DNA from: Chloroflexota bacterium
GTDB lineage: Bacteria; Chloroflexota; Dehalococcoidia; Lucifugimonadales; JADFKI01
Assembly: GCA_009840355.1 (NCBI GenBank)
Contig: VXNZ01000025.1
Span: 124,001-188,000, forward strand
DNA: 64,000 nt
Direction of reading: 5' to 3'
This document shows positions 8,343-17,505 of the stretch, in pieces. A program made the position numbers and the translations under genes. The stretch's first letter is position 1, and each line of letters starts with the position of its first letter. The notes beneath the pieces were generated by a model. The model saw nothing but the letters and a program-made list of their open reading frames with translations, had not been told where the DNA came from and made no database searches.

Positions 8343-8644
8343 GACTTCAACTCGATTAGTACATTCTTGTAGCGCACATCCCTATTATTCACCACGCGAT
8401 GAATCTTGTGCTCGCCGTGGAATCGCCAAGTGCCGACTTCGGACGGGCTGTCCTGCTCGGTGCCGTCTTCGTACTGCACCATCAAACCCTCGCCTTCGAC
8501 GACGACCGTAACATAGTCGTTGCCGTGCATGTGCCAGTCGCTCGCCTGGCCCGGCTCCACGACCAGATTCCAGACTCTCACCTTGTCGTTCTCGAACAGC
8601 ACTTCGCTCGCGATTTCGCCCAGCGGTTCGTTGGATCTCGTCAT
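8339..8644 (-). CDS. Cupin-domain protein, coupled to panE
   Basis: 101 residues, single cupin barrel: DWHMHGNDYVTVVVEGEG gives the metal-binding histidines and HKIHRVVNN the second motif. A strong Shine-Dalgarno sequence (AGGAGG) precedes its ATG. It overlaps panE, suggesting a shared pathway step or a sensor-like partner. It resembles the cupin at 8761-9063 in layout (VWxLVxEPGQxSDWHxH), so the two are probably paralogues from an old duplication. Confidence 0.8.
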   Translation of the reverse strand: MTRSNEPLGEIASEVLFENDKVRVWNLVVEPGQASDWHMHGNDYVTVVVEGEGLMVQYEDGTEQDSPSEVGTWRFHGEHKIHRVVNNRDVRYKNVLIELKS

Positions 8645-8760
8645 TCGTTGCCTCCTTTGCCATCAATTGCTATCAGTGATAGTTCTACCGAGAATGTTCT
8701 TGATTCTGTCAACCCGCATCCTTACCTTCTACCGTCAAGGAGCAAGGCGAGCTGCAAGTG

Positions 8761-9063
8761 TCAGTCCTTCATCTCAATGATGGCGTTGCTGTAAAGGGCG
8801 TCGCCGATGTTAGTTACGCGATGCACGGCGTTCTTGATGCCCTTGACAACCTGCCCTAGCTGCAAGTCGGATGTGGTCACGCTACCGTCCGCGTGCTCAG
8901 TTTGGAGTGTGCCGGCGCGCGTTACGACGAACATGTAGCGGTTCGTGTGATGATGCCAATCGCTGGACTGGCCAGGCTCTAGCACCAGATCCCACACCTT
9001 CACATGCTCGTCTTCGTACTTAAACTCTGTGCCCACATCTCCGAGTTGTTCCATATCTGGCAT
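8761..9063 (-). CDS. Cupin-domain protein, paralogue of the preceding one
   Basis: 100 residues, single cupin: VWDLVLEPGQSSDWHHHTNR and KNAVHRVTNIGD. The glutamate that usually completes the first motif is replaced by Arg/Tyr, so its metal site may use three histidines only. AGGAGGG lies just upstream of the start. It lies 24 bp downstream of radC on the same strand. Function unknown. Confidence 0.8.
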   Translation of the reverse strand: MPDMEQLGDVGTEFKYEDEHVKVWDLVLEPGQSSDWHHHTNRYMFVVTRAGTLQTEHADGSVTTSDLQLGQVVKGIKNAVHRVTNIGDALYSNAIIEMKD

Positions 9064-9087
9064 AGCGCCCTCCTATTGTCTTTCCGC

Positions 9088-9861
9088 TTATCTTTCCGCG
9101 ACCATTCCAACTTCGGGGATGGCATCCGTCGAACCGCCGCCGAATCCTAGCCCTCTCTCTTTCAGGCTGACGAACCGTTGATTGCCAATGACCACATGGT
9201 CGAGCAGTTCGATGTCCATCATCTCGGCGCAGGTGCGAATTTGCCGCGTAACCAGGATGTCTTCCGGGCTTGGCGTAGGGTCGCCGGACGGGTGGTTGTG
9301 CGCGATGATTATGTTCGGACAGTTTTCTCTGATGGCGGGACGCAGCACCTCGGCAACGCGAATCACAGCGGAGTTCACACTGCCCTTGTATATCTCGTGC
9401 GTTGCCAGCACTTCGTTCTTAGTGTTCAGCAACAAGACCTTCAGATGTTCCTGCACCAGAAACGCCATCTCCGCGCTGAGCAGGTTGAACACATCCAGCG
9501 GCGAGCGTATCACTACCCGGTCGTCGGGCTGCAACGATGACAGGCGCCTGCCCAGCTCAAGCGCGGCGAGTAGTTGGCACGCCTTCGCGTCGCTGATGCC
9601 GCGCATATCGCACAGTTCGCCGTAAGACACTCGCGCGACTCCGCCTAGTCCGCCATAGGTGGCAAGCACGCGCGTGGACAAGTTCAGCACGCTTTCGCCG
9701 GTGGAACCCACGCGCAGCAGAATCGCGATGAGCTCGGCGTTGCTCAGGTTATTCGCGCCGTACCGCTGCAGGCGCTCACGCGGACGCTCGTCCTGCGGCA
9801 GATCGCGTATCATCGTGCTGTAGAGTTGCTGGCTTGGCTCGTTCGCACCGTCAGCGTTCAT
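9088..9861 (-). CDS. radC: RadC-family JAB/MPN+ domain protein
   Basis: 257 residues using the second ATG (9861), which has AAGGGA at the right spacing; the ATG at 9867 is too close to it. N-terminal helix-hairpin-helix region (LSNAELIAILLRVG; MRGISDAKACQLLAALELG) is followed by the metalloprotease-like MPN+ domain with HNHPSGDPTPSPED, the JAMM zinc motif. The family was once linked to DNA repair, but a biochemical role is not settled. No mobile-element context is seen here. Confidence 0.9.
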   Translation of the reverse strand: MNADGANEPSQQLYSTMIRDLPQDERPRERLQRYGANNLSNAELIAILLRVGSTGESVLNLSTRVLATYGGLGGVARVSYGELCDMRGISDAKACQLLAALELGRRLSSLQPDDRVVIRSPLDVFNLLSAEMAFLVQEHLKVLLLNTKNEVLATHEIYKGSVNSAVIRVAEVLRPAIRENCPNIIIAHNHPSGDPTPSPEDILVTRQIRTCAEMMDIELLDHVVIGNQRFVSLKERGLGFGGGSTDAIPEVGMVAER

Positions 9862-10075
9862 TTGCATATCCCTTCGCGTTTGTGTCGCGTGTAGTGTACC
9901 CTCTGGCGGCGATAAGTTCCAATATTGAGCCGCCCTTGACGCCGCGCAGGCGCAGATTCCGCTTTCATTTCGCCCTCGCAGTGATGTGGTGAGTTAATGA
10001 CAAGGGCGAACGAATCTCGTAACCTGTACTTGAACGCGCTGGGCGCAGCAAATACAATACGCCTCACAATTGCAG

Positions 10076-10081
10076 TATAAT
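10076..10081 (+). promoter_or_regulatory. Possible -10 element for the peptidase-larA pair
   Basis: A perfect TATAAT sits 82 bp before the M20 peptidase start. The corresponding -35 position reads TACAAT (10053-10058), a weak match at 17-bp spacing. The rest of the 300-bp gap between the divergent radC and this gene (9862-10162) shows no other recognisable element. Confidence 0.4.
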
Positions 10082-10162
10082 GGGCGGTTAGTCTGGCAGG
10101 CGTCAGGCTGACCTATTGCCCGCAGGCGACGAACATTAATCAGCAGGAGAACCGTATAAACA

Positions 10163-11245
10163 ATGATTAATCAAGACCGACTCGTAAAGACTTTCACCGA
10201 AATTATTCAGATTGACAGCCCGTCGGGTGAAGAGGAAATGATGGCGCAGGATTTGATGCGCCGCCTCAAAGCGCTCGGGCTGAACGTAATGCGCGACGAA
10301 TACGGCAATCTCGTGGCGAACGACGGCAGGCCCGACCCGATTCTGCTGTCGGCGCATATGGACACGGTCGAACCGGGACGCGGCATTAAGCCGAGCATCG
10401 ACGGCAACCGCATCGTTTCGGACGGCACGACGATTCTCGGCGGCGATTGTAAGTGCGGCGTGGCGGCAATCCTTGAGGCGCTGGAATCGGTGTATGAAGA
10501 CGGCGTGCCGCATTCGGCGGTGGAGGTGGCATTCACGCGCGAAGAGGAAATCGGTCTCGTCGGCGCGCGCAATCTCGACTTTTCGATGTTGTCGGCGAAG
10601 GAAGCGATAATTTTCGACAGCGAAGGCACGGCAGCGGAGATTATTTCAGCAAGCCCCACATACGTCGGCTTCGAGATCGAAGTTACCGGGCGTGCCGCTC
10701 ACGCCGGCATTGAGCCAGAGAAAGGCTTGTCAGCCATTCGTATTGCGGCGGAGGTGATAACGCGCCTCCCGCAAGGCAGACTGGACGACGAAACGACCTT
10801 CAATGTGGGCATAATCGAAGGCGGGTCCGTGCGAAATGCGGTCGCGGAGAAGACCCTCATCCAAGGCGAGTTCAGAGGTCGCAATAACGAGACGCTGGAC
10901 AACATCCGAATGCAGATTGACGAGGCGCTGGACGAAGTACGCGGTCTCTTCCCGGAAGCGGATTTGGACGCCCAACTGCACACCGAGTTCGAGACATACA
11001 CGCTGACAGAGGACGACCCCGCGACACAACGAGTCATGAGGGCGCAGAGAAGCATCGGACTCGACACCGTATTCAAGACTTCGGGCGGAGGCACGGACGG
11101 AAATGTGTTCCGGCAAAAGGGAATGAGCGCGGTCGTGGTGGGAATGGCAGTGTACGGGATGCATACCGTGCGCGAGTATGCGGTGATACCCGAGCTGGTG
11201 GACACGGCGCACCTAATCGAGAAGCTGCTGCGCGGGGAGGCATAG
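10163..11245 (+). CDS. M20-family metallopeptidase (PepT/carboxypeptidase-like)
   Basis: 360 residues. Metal ligands are visible in order: LSAHMDTVEPG (His), LGGDCKCGVA (bridging Asp), FTREEEIGLVGA (catalytic Glu and ligand Glu), IIFDSEG (Asp) and YGMHTVREYA (His). The lid/dimerisation domain lies at about 175-285, containing GRAAHAGIEPEKG. The layout matches PepT-like tripeptidases and related exo-aminopeptidases. The usual ADDK box reads GDCK, which keeps the bridging aspartate. It ends 3 bp before larA, with whose product it may share a small-molecule pathway (inference). Confidence 0.88.
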   Translation: MINQDRLVKTFTEIIQIDSPSGEEEMMAQDLMRRLKALGLNVMRDEYGNLVANDGRPDPILLSAHMDTVEPGRGIKPSIDGNRIVSDGTTILGGDCKCGVAAILEALESVYEDGVPHSAVEVAFTREEEIGLVGARNLDFSMLSAKEAIIFDSEGTAAEIISASPTYVGFEIEVTGRAAHAGIEPEKGLSAIRIAAEVITRLPQGRLDDETTFNVGIIEGGSVRNAVAEKTLIQGEFRGRNNETLDNIRMQIDEALDEVRGLFPEADLDAQLHTEFETYTLTEDDPATQRVMRAQRSIGLDTVFKTSGGGTDGNVFRQKGMSAVVVGMAVYGMHTVREYAVIPELVDTAHLIEKLLRGEA

Positions 11246-11248
11246 CCG

Positions 11249-12511
11249 ATGCGCGTCAGACTAGCATACGGGCGGGACGGCTTGGATGTCGAGCTGCCCG
11301 ACAAGCGCACAACCGTCATCGAGCCGACATTCGTGCCGGGCTTGCCGGACGCCGAAGGCGCCATCCGCACAGCATTACGAAATCCCCTCGGCACGCCGCC
11401 GCTGAGACAGGTCGTCAAGGCACATCAGAGCGTGGCAATCTCGGTGTGCGACATCACCCGCGCGATGCCGAGCAAGACGCTGCTGCCGATAATGCTCGGC
11501 GAACTACGCCATGTGCCGCCGGAGAACATCACCATCCTGATTGCGACCGGCACACATCGCGCAAATACGAACGAAGAGCTGAAGCAGATGCTCGGCGCGG
11601 ACATACTCAAGGGCTATACGATAGTCAACCACGACAGCTTTGACAACGGCTCGCTCGAGACGATTGGCAGCACGCAGTCGGGCATTGAAGTTCGTCTGAA
11701 CCGGCGCTGGGTGGAAAGCGACATCCGTATAACGACCGGGTTCGTAGAGCCGCATCTTTTCGCCGGGTTTAGCGGCGGACCCAAGATGGTCGCGCCTGGC
11801 CTTGCGGGTTTCCCGACGATTATGCGCCTGCACGATGCGAAGATGATTGGCAGTCCTAACGCGCGCTTTGCCATCACCGAGGGCAACCCGATTCACGATG
11901 CGATACGCGAGATTGCGCGTATGTCCGGTGTGGACTTTTCGGTTGATGTAACAACCAACCGCGACCAGCGCATCACGAGCGTGTATGCGGGCGAGCTGTT
12001 CGCGGTGCACCGGGCGGCGTGCGCGGTCGCCGAGCGGCTCGCCATGCAGCCAGTGGACGCGGCGTTCGATGTGGTGCTGACGACCAACAGCGGCTATCCG
12101 CTCGACCAGAATCTGTATCAGGCTGTCAAAGGGATGTCCGCGGCGGCGCAAGTCGTGCGCGACGGCGGTCGTATAATCTGCGCGGCGGAATGTTTGGAGG
12201 GCATCCCGGAGCACGGGCAGTATCGCCACATACTCGCGGAGTGCGACAGTCCGGCAGATGTGCTGCGTATGGTGCAGCAGCCCGGATACGCGCGGCACGA
12301 CCAGTGGCAGGCGCAAGTCCAAGCGCAAATCCAGCAGAAGGCGGCGGTATATCTGAAGTCCCGCTACCTCACTCCGCAGCAAGTCAAGCAGGCGCATATC
12401 ACCGCCATCGACGACATTGAAGGCACAATCGCAGACTTTGGCAGGGACGCGAGCATCTGCGTACTGCCTGAGGGACCGCAGACGATACCGTTTGTTGCGG
12501 GTGGCGGATAG
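11249..12511 (+). CDS. larA: LarA-family protein (nickel-pincer racemase/epimerase family)
   Basis: 420 residues, full length for the DUF2088/LarA family. Conserved sites known from lactate racemase are present: GTHRANT (active-site His), EPHLFAGFSGGPK (His and the lysine that binds the pincer cofactor) and MRLHDAKMIG (His). LarA enzymes use a nickel-pincer nucleotide to racemise or epimerise 2-hydroxyacids; substrates differ between members, so lactate is not assured. A GGGGAGG ribosome site overlaps the end of the peptidase gene. The nickel-insertion protein LarC is encoded at 18549-19739; LarB and LarE were not seen. Confidence 0.85.
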   Translation: MRVRLAYGRDGLDVELPDKRTTVIEPTFVPGLPDAEGAIRTALRNPLGTPPLRQVVKAHQSVAISVCDITRAMPSKTLLPIMLGELRHVPPENITILIATGTHRANTNEELKQMLGADILKGYTIVNHDSFDNGSLETIGSTQSGIEVRLNRRWVESDIRITTGFVEPHLFAGFSGGPKMVAPGLAGFPTIMRLHDAKMIGSPNARFAITEGNPIHDAIREIARMSGVDFSVDVTTNRDQRITSVYAGELFAVHRAACAVAERLAMQPVDAAFDVVLTTNSGYPLDQNLYQAVKGMSAAAQVVRDGGRIICAAECLEGIPEHGQYRHILAECDSPADVLRMVQQPGYARHDQWQAQVQAQIQQKAAVYLKSRYLTPQQVKQAHITAIDDIEGTIADFGRDASICVLPEGPQTIPFVAGGG

Positions 12512-12564
12512 GCGCAACATGAAACAGAGCGTCTTCCTATAATCCCGTCTCCCGCACTACTTTG

Positions 12565-12609
12565 CCCCTATCTTCACCTTCCCCGTCAAAAGGGAAAGTA
12601 TGAGTGGGG
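12565..12609. repeat. CCTTCCCC-type intergenic hairpin
   Basis: CCCCTATCTTCACCTTCCCC, spacer GTCAAA, then AGGGAAAGTATGAGTGGGG. It is the dispersed family of 40137-40176 with two nested inverted pairs. It lies between convergent larA and rplL. Confidence 0.6.
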
Positions 12610-12629
12610 TAAACTGCGTAATCCATTGC

Positions 12630-12692
12630 CAAAACACAATCTGCCCCACACTCTCTCAGTTTATTCCGAGAATTGCGTGGGGCAGTGTTTTG
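12630..12692 (-). terminator. Hairpin closing the rplL transcript
   Basis: CAAAACAC plus CTGCCCCAC pairs with GTGGGGCAG plus TGTTTTG across a 27-nt loop. The stem is long with a short bulge. It stands 29 bp past the rplL stop on the minus strand and, with convergent larA on the other side, marks the end of the ribosomal operon. There is no rpoB beyond it. Confidence 0.65.
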
Positions 12693-12721
12693 CCGATATT
12701 GTCAGCGAGACGCAAAGGCAA

Positions 12722-13105
12722 TTAGGCGACCGTTACGACGGCTCCTGCGCCTTCGAGCTTTTCCTTGATCTCATCGGCTTCGTCCTTGGCGATGGATTCC
12801 TTCACCTTGACCGGCGCGCTCTCGACGAGCTCCTTCGCCTCTTTCAGCCCGAGCGTGGTCAGCTCGCGCACAGCCTTGATGACCTGAATCTTCTGTGGGC
12901 CGATTTCGGTGATGGACACATCGAACTCTGTCTTCTCTTCCTCGGCGGCGGCTTCGGCAGTGGCGGCGACGCCGGCGACCGTTGCCATCTGAAGCGGCGC
13001 GGCGGCGCTCACGCCGAATTCGTCCTCGAGCGACTTCACCAGATCAGCAAGCTCCAGCACGGACAGTCCCTTGATTGCATCCAGTATCTCTTCCTTGGTC
13101 GTCAT
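12722..13105 (-). CDS. rplL: 50S ribosomal protein L7/L12
   Basis: 127 residues starting [13 protein letters not shown] at 13105, which has GGAGGTAATTCC directly ahead. An N-terminal dimerisation helix pair, an Ala/Glu-rich hinge (about 48-60) and the C-terminal factor-binding domain ([19 protein letters not shown]) are all clear. It forms the ribosomal stalk with L10 and recruits translation GTPases such as EF-Tu, encoded in the same transcript group. Confidence 0.95.
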   Translation of the reverse strand: MTTKEEILDAIKGLSVLELADLVKSLEDEFGVSAAAPLQMATVAGVAATAEAAAEEEKTEFDVSITEIGPQKIQVIKAVRELTTLGLKEAKELVESAPVKVKESIAKDEADEIKEKLEGAGAVVTVA

Positions 13106-13229
13106 GGAATTACCTCCTCCATTAGTTGGCACGATGATTGGCACGATGCCCGCGGTTGTTGATGTATGACGGTTTTCCGTTGTTCGCTATGTGTGTCGGC
13201 ATGTGTATTGACGATGTAGGCGATGCGCC

Positions 13230-13763
13230 CTACTCTGCCGGCTGCTCTTCCATTTGGTCGATGCGGCCCTGTAGCACGCGCGCCAGCCCAGCTATCGGTC
13301 CGTTTAGCACATTGACCAGACCGGCAATCGGCGACTGCATGCGCGACAGCAGCTGAGAGACCAATTCGTCCTTGCCCGGAAGGCTGGCGAGCTGCTCGAC
13401 CTGCGCCGAGTCCAGCACTCTGCCGTCCAGCACCGCGCCGCGAATCTCAATCGGCAAGCGAGTCTCGCGGATGAACTGCGACAGCGCCTTCGCCGGGTCG
13501 GTCGGCTCACCATAGCCCAACGCGATGGCACTGGGACCCTGGATGATTTCCTTCAATTCGGGTTTGCCGGCGTTCTCCGCGGCGATGTACGCCAGATTGT
13601 TCTTCACAACCTTGAGGCTGACTTCCTGCTCGCGCAGTGCACGCCTGAGCGCGGTCATATCGGTTACCGGCAGTCCGGAGTAATCGGCCGATATAACAAT
13701 CGTCGCTTCGTTCAGCCACTCGGTCATGTCCGCAACGGCTTGTATCTTCTTTTCAGTCGGCAT
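13230..13763 (-). CDS. rplJ: 50S ribosomal protein L10
   Basis: 177 residues from the ATG at 13763 (Shine-Dalgarno GAGGA 6 bp upstream); an in-frame ATG at 13781 is possible but less well placed. Sequence is typical of L10: ADYSGLPVTDMTALRRALR near the N-terminus and a C-terminal helix that carries L7/L12 dimers. The L10-L12 complex binds its own leader RNA in bacteria; a matching spacer lies upstream. Confidence 0.95.
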   Translation of the reverse strand: MPTEKKIQAVADMTEWLNEATIVISADYSGLPVTDMTALRRALREQEVSLKVVKNNLAYIAAENAGKPELKEIIQGPSAIALGYGEPTDPAKALSQFIRETRLPIEIRGAVLDGRVLDSAQVEQLASLPGKDELVSQLLSRMQSPIAGLVNVLNGPIAGLARVLQGRIDQMEEQPAE

Positions 13764-13781
13764 TGTTTCCTCAATCTTCAA

Positions 13782-13967
13782 ATTGCGTTAAGTTGCACTA
13801 GCGCTGCCGTGAAAAGCGGCAACAAGAATGCCCTGAGACACGGCAGACTCAGGGCAAAGATTCCTTGCGAATCAGACATGACAGACGCAACTACGGCTGT
13901 CAAGAATGCCTCGGCGGGCTGGTGTATTATCTCCGGTGGAGACCCGCAATCTGCAGCATCTACGCTG
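13782..13967 (-). promoter_or_regulatory. Putative L10 leader region
   Basis: The 186-bp untranslated stretch between rplA and rplJ sits where the autoregulatory L10 leader is found in many bacteria. The sequence contains several inverted segments, including the hairpin at 13830-13855. Identification rests on position and structure only; the leader's conserved kink-turn was not verified. Confidence 0.4.
13830..13855 (-). terminator. Hairpin or attenuator in the rplJ leader
   Basis: A perfect 8-bp stem GCCCTGAG/CTCAGGGC encloses a 10-nt loop. On the minus strand it is followed by ATTCTTGTT, a weak T-rich tract. It could attenuate rplJL relative to rplKA. Confidence 0.45.
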
Positions 13968-14681
13968 TTATTCTACTCTAAGAGCGGTCGTTGTGGCAAC
14001 ATCCATCTTGACGCTGGGGCCCATAGTCGTCGTCAGGTAAGCGGTCTTGATGTACTGACCCTTCACGCCACTGGGACGCGCTCTGACGATGTTGTCCATC
14101 AAGGAAGTCAGGTTTTCCATCAGCTGATCAACCTCGAAACTCGCCTTGCCTATCGGCACATGAATCAGCGAGGTGCGATCAACGCGATACTCAACCCTGC
14201 CAAGCTTGGCTTCGCGGATTGCTCGCGGCAGCTCTTCCGGCGCGATGACGGTGCCGGTGCGCGGGTTCGGCATCAGCCCTCGCCGCCCTAGGTAGCGGCC
14301 CAGCCTGCCAATCCTGCCCATCATATCTGGCGTGGCGATGGACACATCGAAGTCCACCCAGCCATCTTCGACCCACTTGATTATCTCGTCCGAACCGACA
14401 AAATCGGCGCCTGCTTCTTCCGCGATGGCGACCGCTTCGCCTTGCGTAAATACGGTAACACGCACGACCTTGCCAACGCCGTGCGGCAGCAGCGCAACGC
14501 CGCGAACCATCTGGTCAGCGTGGCGCGGGTCTGCGCCGGTGCGTAGGTGCAATTCAACCGTCTCGTCGAACTTGGCTGTAGCGCCCTTCTTGGCGAGCGC
14601 GACTGCTTCTTCCGGCAGGTACTCGAAATCCTTTTCGATTGTGGCTGCGGCGCTAGAGTGCCGCTTTCCGCGTTTAGGCAT
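13968..14681 (-). CDS. rplA: 50S ribosomal protein L1
   Basis: 237 residues of normal length. Two-domain L1: residues about 1-65 and 160-237 form the RNA-binding domain, with [20 protein letters not shown] in the middle as the conserved signature. L1 binds the L1 stalk of 23S rRNA and in many bacteria represses its own rplKA message. It follows rplK by 80 bp. Confidence 0.95.
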   Translation of the reverse strand: MPKRGKRHSSAAATIEKDFEYLPEEAVALAKKGATAKFDETVELHLRTGADPRHADQMVRGVALLPHGVGKVVRVTVFTQGEAVAIAEEAGADFVGSDEIIKWVEDGWVDFDVSIATPDMMGRIGRLGRYLGRRGLMPNPRTGTVIAPEELPRAIREAKLGRVEYRVDRTSLIHVPIGKASFEVDQLMENLTSLMDNIVRARPSGVKGQYIKTAYLTTTMGPSVKMDVATTTALRVE

Positions 14682-14761
14682 AGCAGTGTGTCCTATCTGG
14701 GAGTCGTCTGAATGAATGTCAGCAATCGCATTAGTCGTGCTGGGCTATACACCCCGCCGGG

Positions 14762-15187
14762 CTAATTTCGTACTTCGATTCCCATACTTCGCGCCGTGCC
14801 TTCGATGATGCGCATCGCGCCCTCGATGTCGGCGGCGTTTAGGTCGTCCATCTTCACTTCGGCGATCTCCCGAATCCTGTCTCTAGGAATGCGCGCGACC
14901 TTTTCAGCGAGCGGATTGCCGCTGCCCTTCTCGATGTTAGCGGCTTTCCGCAGCAGATCGGAAGCTGGCGGGCTCTTCGTTATGAATGTGAATGAGCGAT
15001 CCTCGAAGACCGTAATCTCCACAGGAACGATGTTGCCGGCTTGCGACGAAGTGCGCTCATTGTAGTCCTTCACGAAGCCCATGATATTGACGCCGTGCTG
15101 ACCGAGCGCAGGTCCAACAGGCGGCGCAGGCGTGGCTTTGCCCGCCTCTATCTGGAGCTTGATGACCGTCATTACTTTCTTAGCCAA
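14762..15187 (-). CDS. rplK: 50S ribosomal protein L11
   Basis: 141 residues, normal length, with [22 protein letters not shown] near the N-terminus. The start is TTG at 15187, preceded by AAGGA at good spacing; the family N-terminus (MAKKV) supports this non-ATG start. L11 binds the GTPase-associated centre of 23S rRNA. It follows nusG by 41 bp. Confidence 0.95.
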   Translation of the reverse strand: MAKKVMTVIKLQIEAGKATPAPPVGPALGQHGVNIMGFVKDYNERTSSQAGNIVPVEITVFEDRSFTFITKSPPASDLLRKAANIEKGSGNPLAEKVARIPRDRIREIAEVKMDDLNAADIEGAMRIIEGTARSMGIEVRN

Positions 15188-15228
15188 CTAATTTGTCCTT
15201 TTCCCCATAGCCGCCATGCCAATAGAAG

Positions 15229-15792
15229 TTAGGCGCGTTCAACCTGAAGGAAGTCCAACTCCACAGGCGTTTCGCGCCCGAAGAACGAGACTAGCACCTT
15301 CAACTTGGTTCTGTCTGCGTGCACATCATCGACCACGCCCATAAAGTCCAGGAATGGGCCGTCAGTGATTCGCACCGCCTGTCCCTTCGTGAAGCCAACG
15401 CGGACACGCGGCTGATCGGTGTCCTTAAAGCCGAGAATGGTCTGCTCTTCGTGCGAGTCCAGCGGTACGGGCCGCTGCCGCGCCTCGCTGTCATCTTCCG
15501 CAGATACGAAGCCGGTAACGCCGGGAGTGTCACGGACTATATGCCAACTTTCGTCATCCATTCGCATATGTACGAAGATGTATCCGGGGAAGACACGCTG
15601 CGGAATCGTCTTGCGTTGGCCGCCTTGAATCTCGATCTCTTCTTCCTGCGGGACGAACACTTCTAGAATCTTGTGCCCCATGTCAAAGTTAGACACACGC
15701 TGTTCGAGGTTCTGCTTTACGCGGCCCTCGTGCCCGGAATACGCGTGCAACACGTACCAGCGAGGCTGTTCGGTTCCTTCGGTCATGTTCAT
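15229..15792 (-). CDS. nusG: Transcription termination/antitermination protein NusG
   Basis: 187 residues. NGN domain at about 10-115 (RWYVLHAYSGHEGRVKQNLEQR; FPGYIFVHM) and C-terminal KOW domain at about 130-187 (FTKGQAVRITDGPFLDFMG). It binds RNA polymerase and links it to Rho or the ribosome. It follows secE by 5 bp, the near-universal secE-nusG pair. ATG at 15792 or 15786 could start it. Confidence 0.95.
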   Translation of the reverse strand: MNMTEGTEQPRWYVLHAYSGHEGRVKQNLEQRVSNFDMGHKILEVFVPQEEEIEIQGGQRKTIPQRVFPGYIFVHMRMDDESWHIVRDTPGVTGFVSAEDDSEARQRPVPLDSHEEQTILGFKDTDQPRVRVGFTKGQAVRITDGPFLDFMGVVDDVHADRTKLKVLVSFFGRETPVELDFLQVERA

Positions 15793-15797
15793 ACTAT

Positions 15798-16034
15798 CTA
15801 GGACCCCAGAATTATGTCGAACAGACTGGAAAAGCCCAAGTCAACCGCGCCGAGAAATGCACCGACAGCGATTGAGACCGCAATGACCATCACGGACAGC
15901 CGGAATGTCTCTTCGTAGGAGGGCCATGTTACACGGCGGAGCTCCGAGACGATTTCGGTGATGCCGGACAGCCCGAACGTCCTGCGAGCCGAGCGATTCC
16001 CAAGCCTTCGTGGCGTGCTTGGATTGGTAGCCAT
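15798..16034 (-). CDS. secE: Preprotein translocase subunit SecE
   Basis: 78 residues: a basic N-terminal tail, the amphipathic segment ELRRVTWPSYEETFR and a single membrane helix (about 46-72). SecE clamps SecY in the translocon. The short single-helix form is the common bacterial type. It lies between rpmG (6 bp) and nusG (5 bp). Confidence 0.95.
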   Translation of the reverse strand: MATNPSTPRRLGNRSARRTFGLSGITEIVSELRRVTWPSYEETFRLSVMVIAVSIAVGAFLGAVDLGFSSLFDIILGS

Positions 16035-16040
16035 CGTTGC

Positions 16041-16214
16041 CTACCTGACCTCTCTGTGCAACTTGTGAGTCCTGCACCGTGGGTGTGGGCAGAACTTTTT
16101 CAGCTCGATACGCTGCGGGTCGTTGCGCCGATTCTTAGTGGAATGGTATGTCCTTTCACGGCAATCGACGCAGCTCAGATTGATGATGATGCGATTCCCC
16201 ACCCTACGCGCCAT
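16041..16214 (-). CDS. rpmG: 50S ribosomal protein L33
   Basis: 57 residues starting [15 protein letters not shown] at 16214. The zinc-ribbon first half is CVDC, but the second pair reads [10 protein letters not shown], a C-x4-C spacing in place of the usual C-x2-C, so two residues appear inserted. The rest ([24 protein letters not shown]) is typical. Position between tuf and secE is standard. Whether the protein still binds zinc is unclear. Confidence 0.9.
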   Translation of the reverse strand: MARRVGNRIIINLSCVDCRERTYHSTKNRRNDPQRIELKKFCPHPRCRTHKLHREVR

Positions 16215-16241
16215 ATCTGTTTCGCCTCTCTCACGCCAAAA

Positions 16242-16275
16242 ACGCAGGGCTGTGATGAGCACCACAGCCCTGCGT
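16242..16275 (-). terminator. Intrinsic terminator after tuf
   Basis: A perfect 13-bp stem (ACGCAGGGCTGTG and its complement) with an 8-nt loop. Read on the minus strand it is followed by a run of five T residues. It lies 14 bp past the tuf stop, so most tuf transcripts should end before rpmG-secE-nusG. Confidence 0.85.
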
Positions 16276-16289
16276 AAATTGATCGTGCG

Positions 16290-17483
16290 CTATTGGTTGA
16301 TTTTGGTGATGACACCAGAGCCGACGGTGCGGCCGCCCTCGCGCACTGCGAAGCGAAGCTGCTCGTCTGCCGCGACAGGGGTGATAAGCTTGACATTCAT
16401 CTCGATGTTGTCTCCGGGCATAACCATTTCTGTGCCGTCGGGCAAGTTAATCTCGCCGGTCACGTCGGTGGTTCGGATGAAGAACTGCGGCTTGTAGCCG
16501 TTGAAGAACGGGGTGTGCCGTCCGCCTTCTTCCTTGCTCAGCACATACACCTGCGCTTCGTAGTCGGTGTGCGGCTGAATGCTGCCGGGCGCTGCGAGCA
16601 CCTGCCCGCGCTCAACCTCGTCGCGGTCAACTCCGCGCAACAGCACGCCGACCGCATCGCCGGGCTCTGCCTCGTCCATCAGCTTGTGGAACATCTCGAC
16701 GCCCGTAACGGTGGTTGTGGTCGTGTCCTTGATGCCCACGATCTCAACCTGGTCGCCGACCTTGACGATGCCTTTTTCGACTCGACCCGTAACAACGGTG
16801 CCACGACCCTTGATGCTGAACACGTCCTCGATCGGCATCAGGAACGGCTGGTCGCTCGGGCGCTCGGGCATGGGGATGTTCTCATCAACGGCGTCCATCA
16901 GCTCCCAGATACCCTTGCCCCATTCGGAGTCGCGGTCGGTCTCTTCGGCTTCCAAGGCGTTAAGCGCACTGACGCGGACGATGGGTACATTCTCGAAACC
17001 GTACTCGGAGAGGAGCTCATCGAGTTCCAGCTCCACGAGTTCCAGCAGCTCTTCGTCGTCCATCATATCAACTTTGTTGAGTGCGACGACCATAGCGGGA
17101 ACTTCCACCTGACGGGCGAGCAGGATGTGCTCGCGGGTCTGCGGCATTGCGCCGTCCGGTGCGCTGACGACGAGGATAGCGCCGTCCATCTGCGCCGCGC
17201 CGGTGATCATGTTCTTGATGTAGTCGGCGTGGCCCGGGCAGTCAACGTGGGCGTAGTGCCGACTATCGGTCTCGTACTCCACATGCTGAATGGCGATCGT
17301 AACGCCGCGCTCACGCTCTTCGGGAGCATTGTCGATGCTCTCGAAAGCCCTGAAGTCGGCAAGCCCGGCCTGGCTCAGCACTCTGGTTATAGCGGCCGTA
17401 AGGGTGGTTTTACCGTGGTCAACGTGTCCGATCGTGCCGACATTGATATGCGGCTTCGTCCTCTCAAACCTTTGCTTAGCCAT
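16290..17483 (-). CDS. tuf: Translation elongation factor Tu
   Basis: 397 residues. G-domain motifs: [10 protein letters not shown] (G1), [12 protein letters not shown] (G3), NKVDM (G4) and SALNALE (G5); domains 2 and 3 follow and are complete. It delivers aminoacyl-tRNA to the ribosome. GGAGGA lies 11 bp before the ATG. It is preceded by three tRNA genes on the same strand, the tRNA-tufB arrangement seen in several phyla. A selenocysteine-specific paralogue (SelB) would be longer; this is ordinary EF-Tu. Confidence 0.97.
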   Translation of the reverse strand: MAKQRFERTKPHINVGTIGHVDHGKTTLTAAITRVLSQAGLADFRAFESIDNAPEERERGVTIAIQHVEYETDSRHYAHVDCPGHADYIKNMITGAAQMDGAILVVSAPDGAMPQTREHILLARQVEVPAMVVALNKVDMMDDEELLELVELELDELLSEYGFENVPIVRVSALNALEAEETDRDSEWGKGIWELMDAVDENIPMPERPSDQPFLMPIEDVFSIKGRGTVVTGRVEKGIVKVGDQVEIVGIKDTTTTTVTGVEMFHKLMDEAEPGDAVGVLLRGVDRDEVERGQVLAAPGSIQPHTDYEAQVYVLSKEEGGRHTPFFNGYKPQFFIRTTDVTGEINLPDGTEMVMPGDNIEMNVKLITPVAADEQLRFAVREGGRTVGSGVITKINQ

Positions 17484-17505
17484 TCTCGCTATCTTCCTCC
17501 AATTG

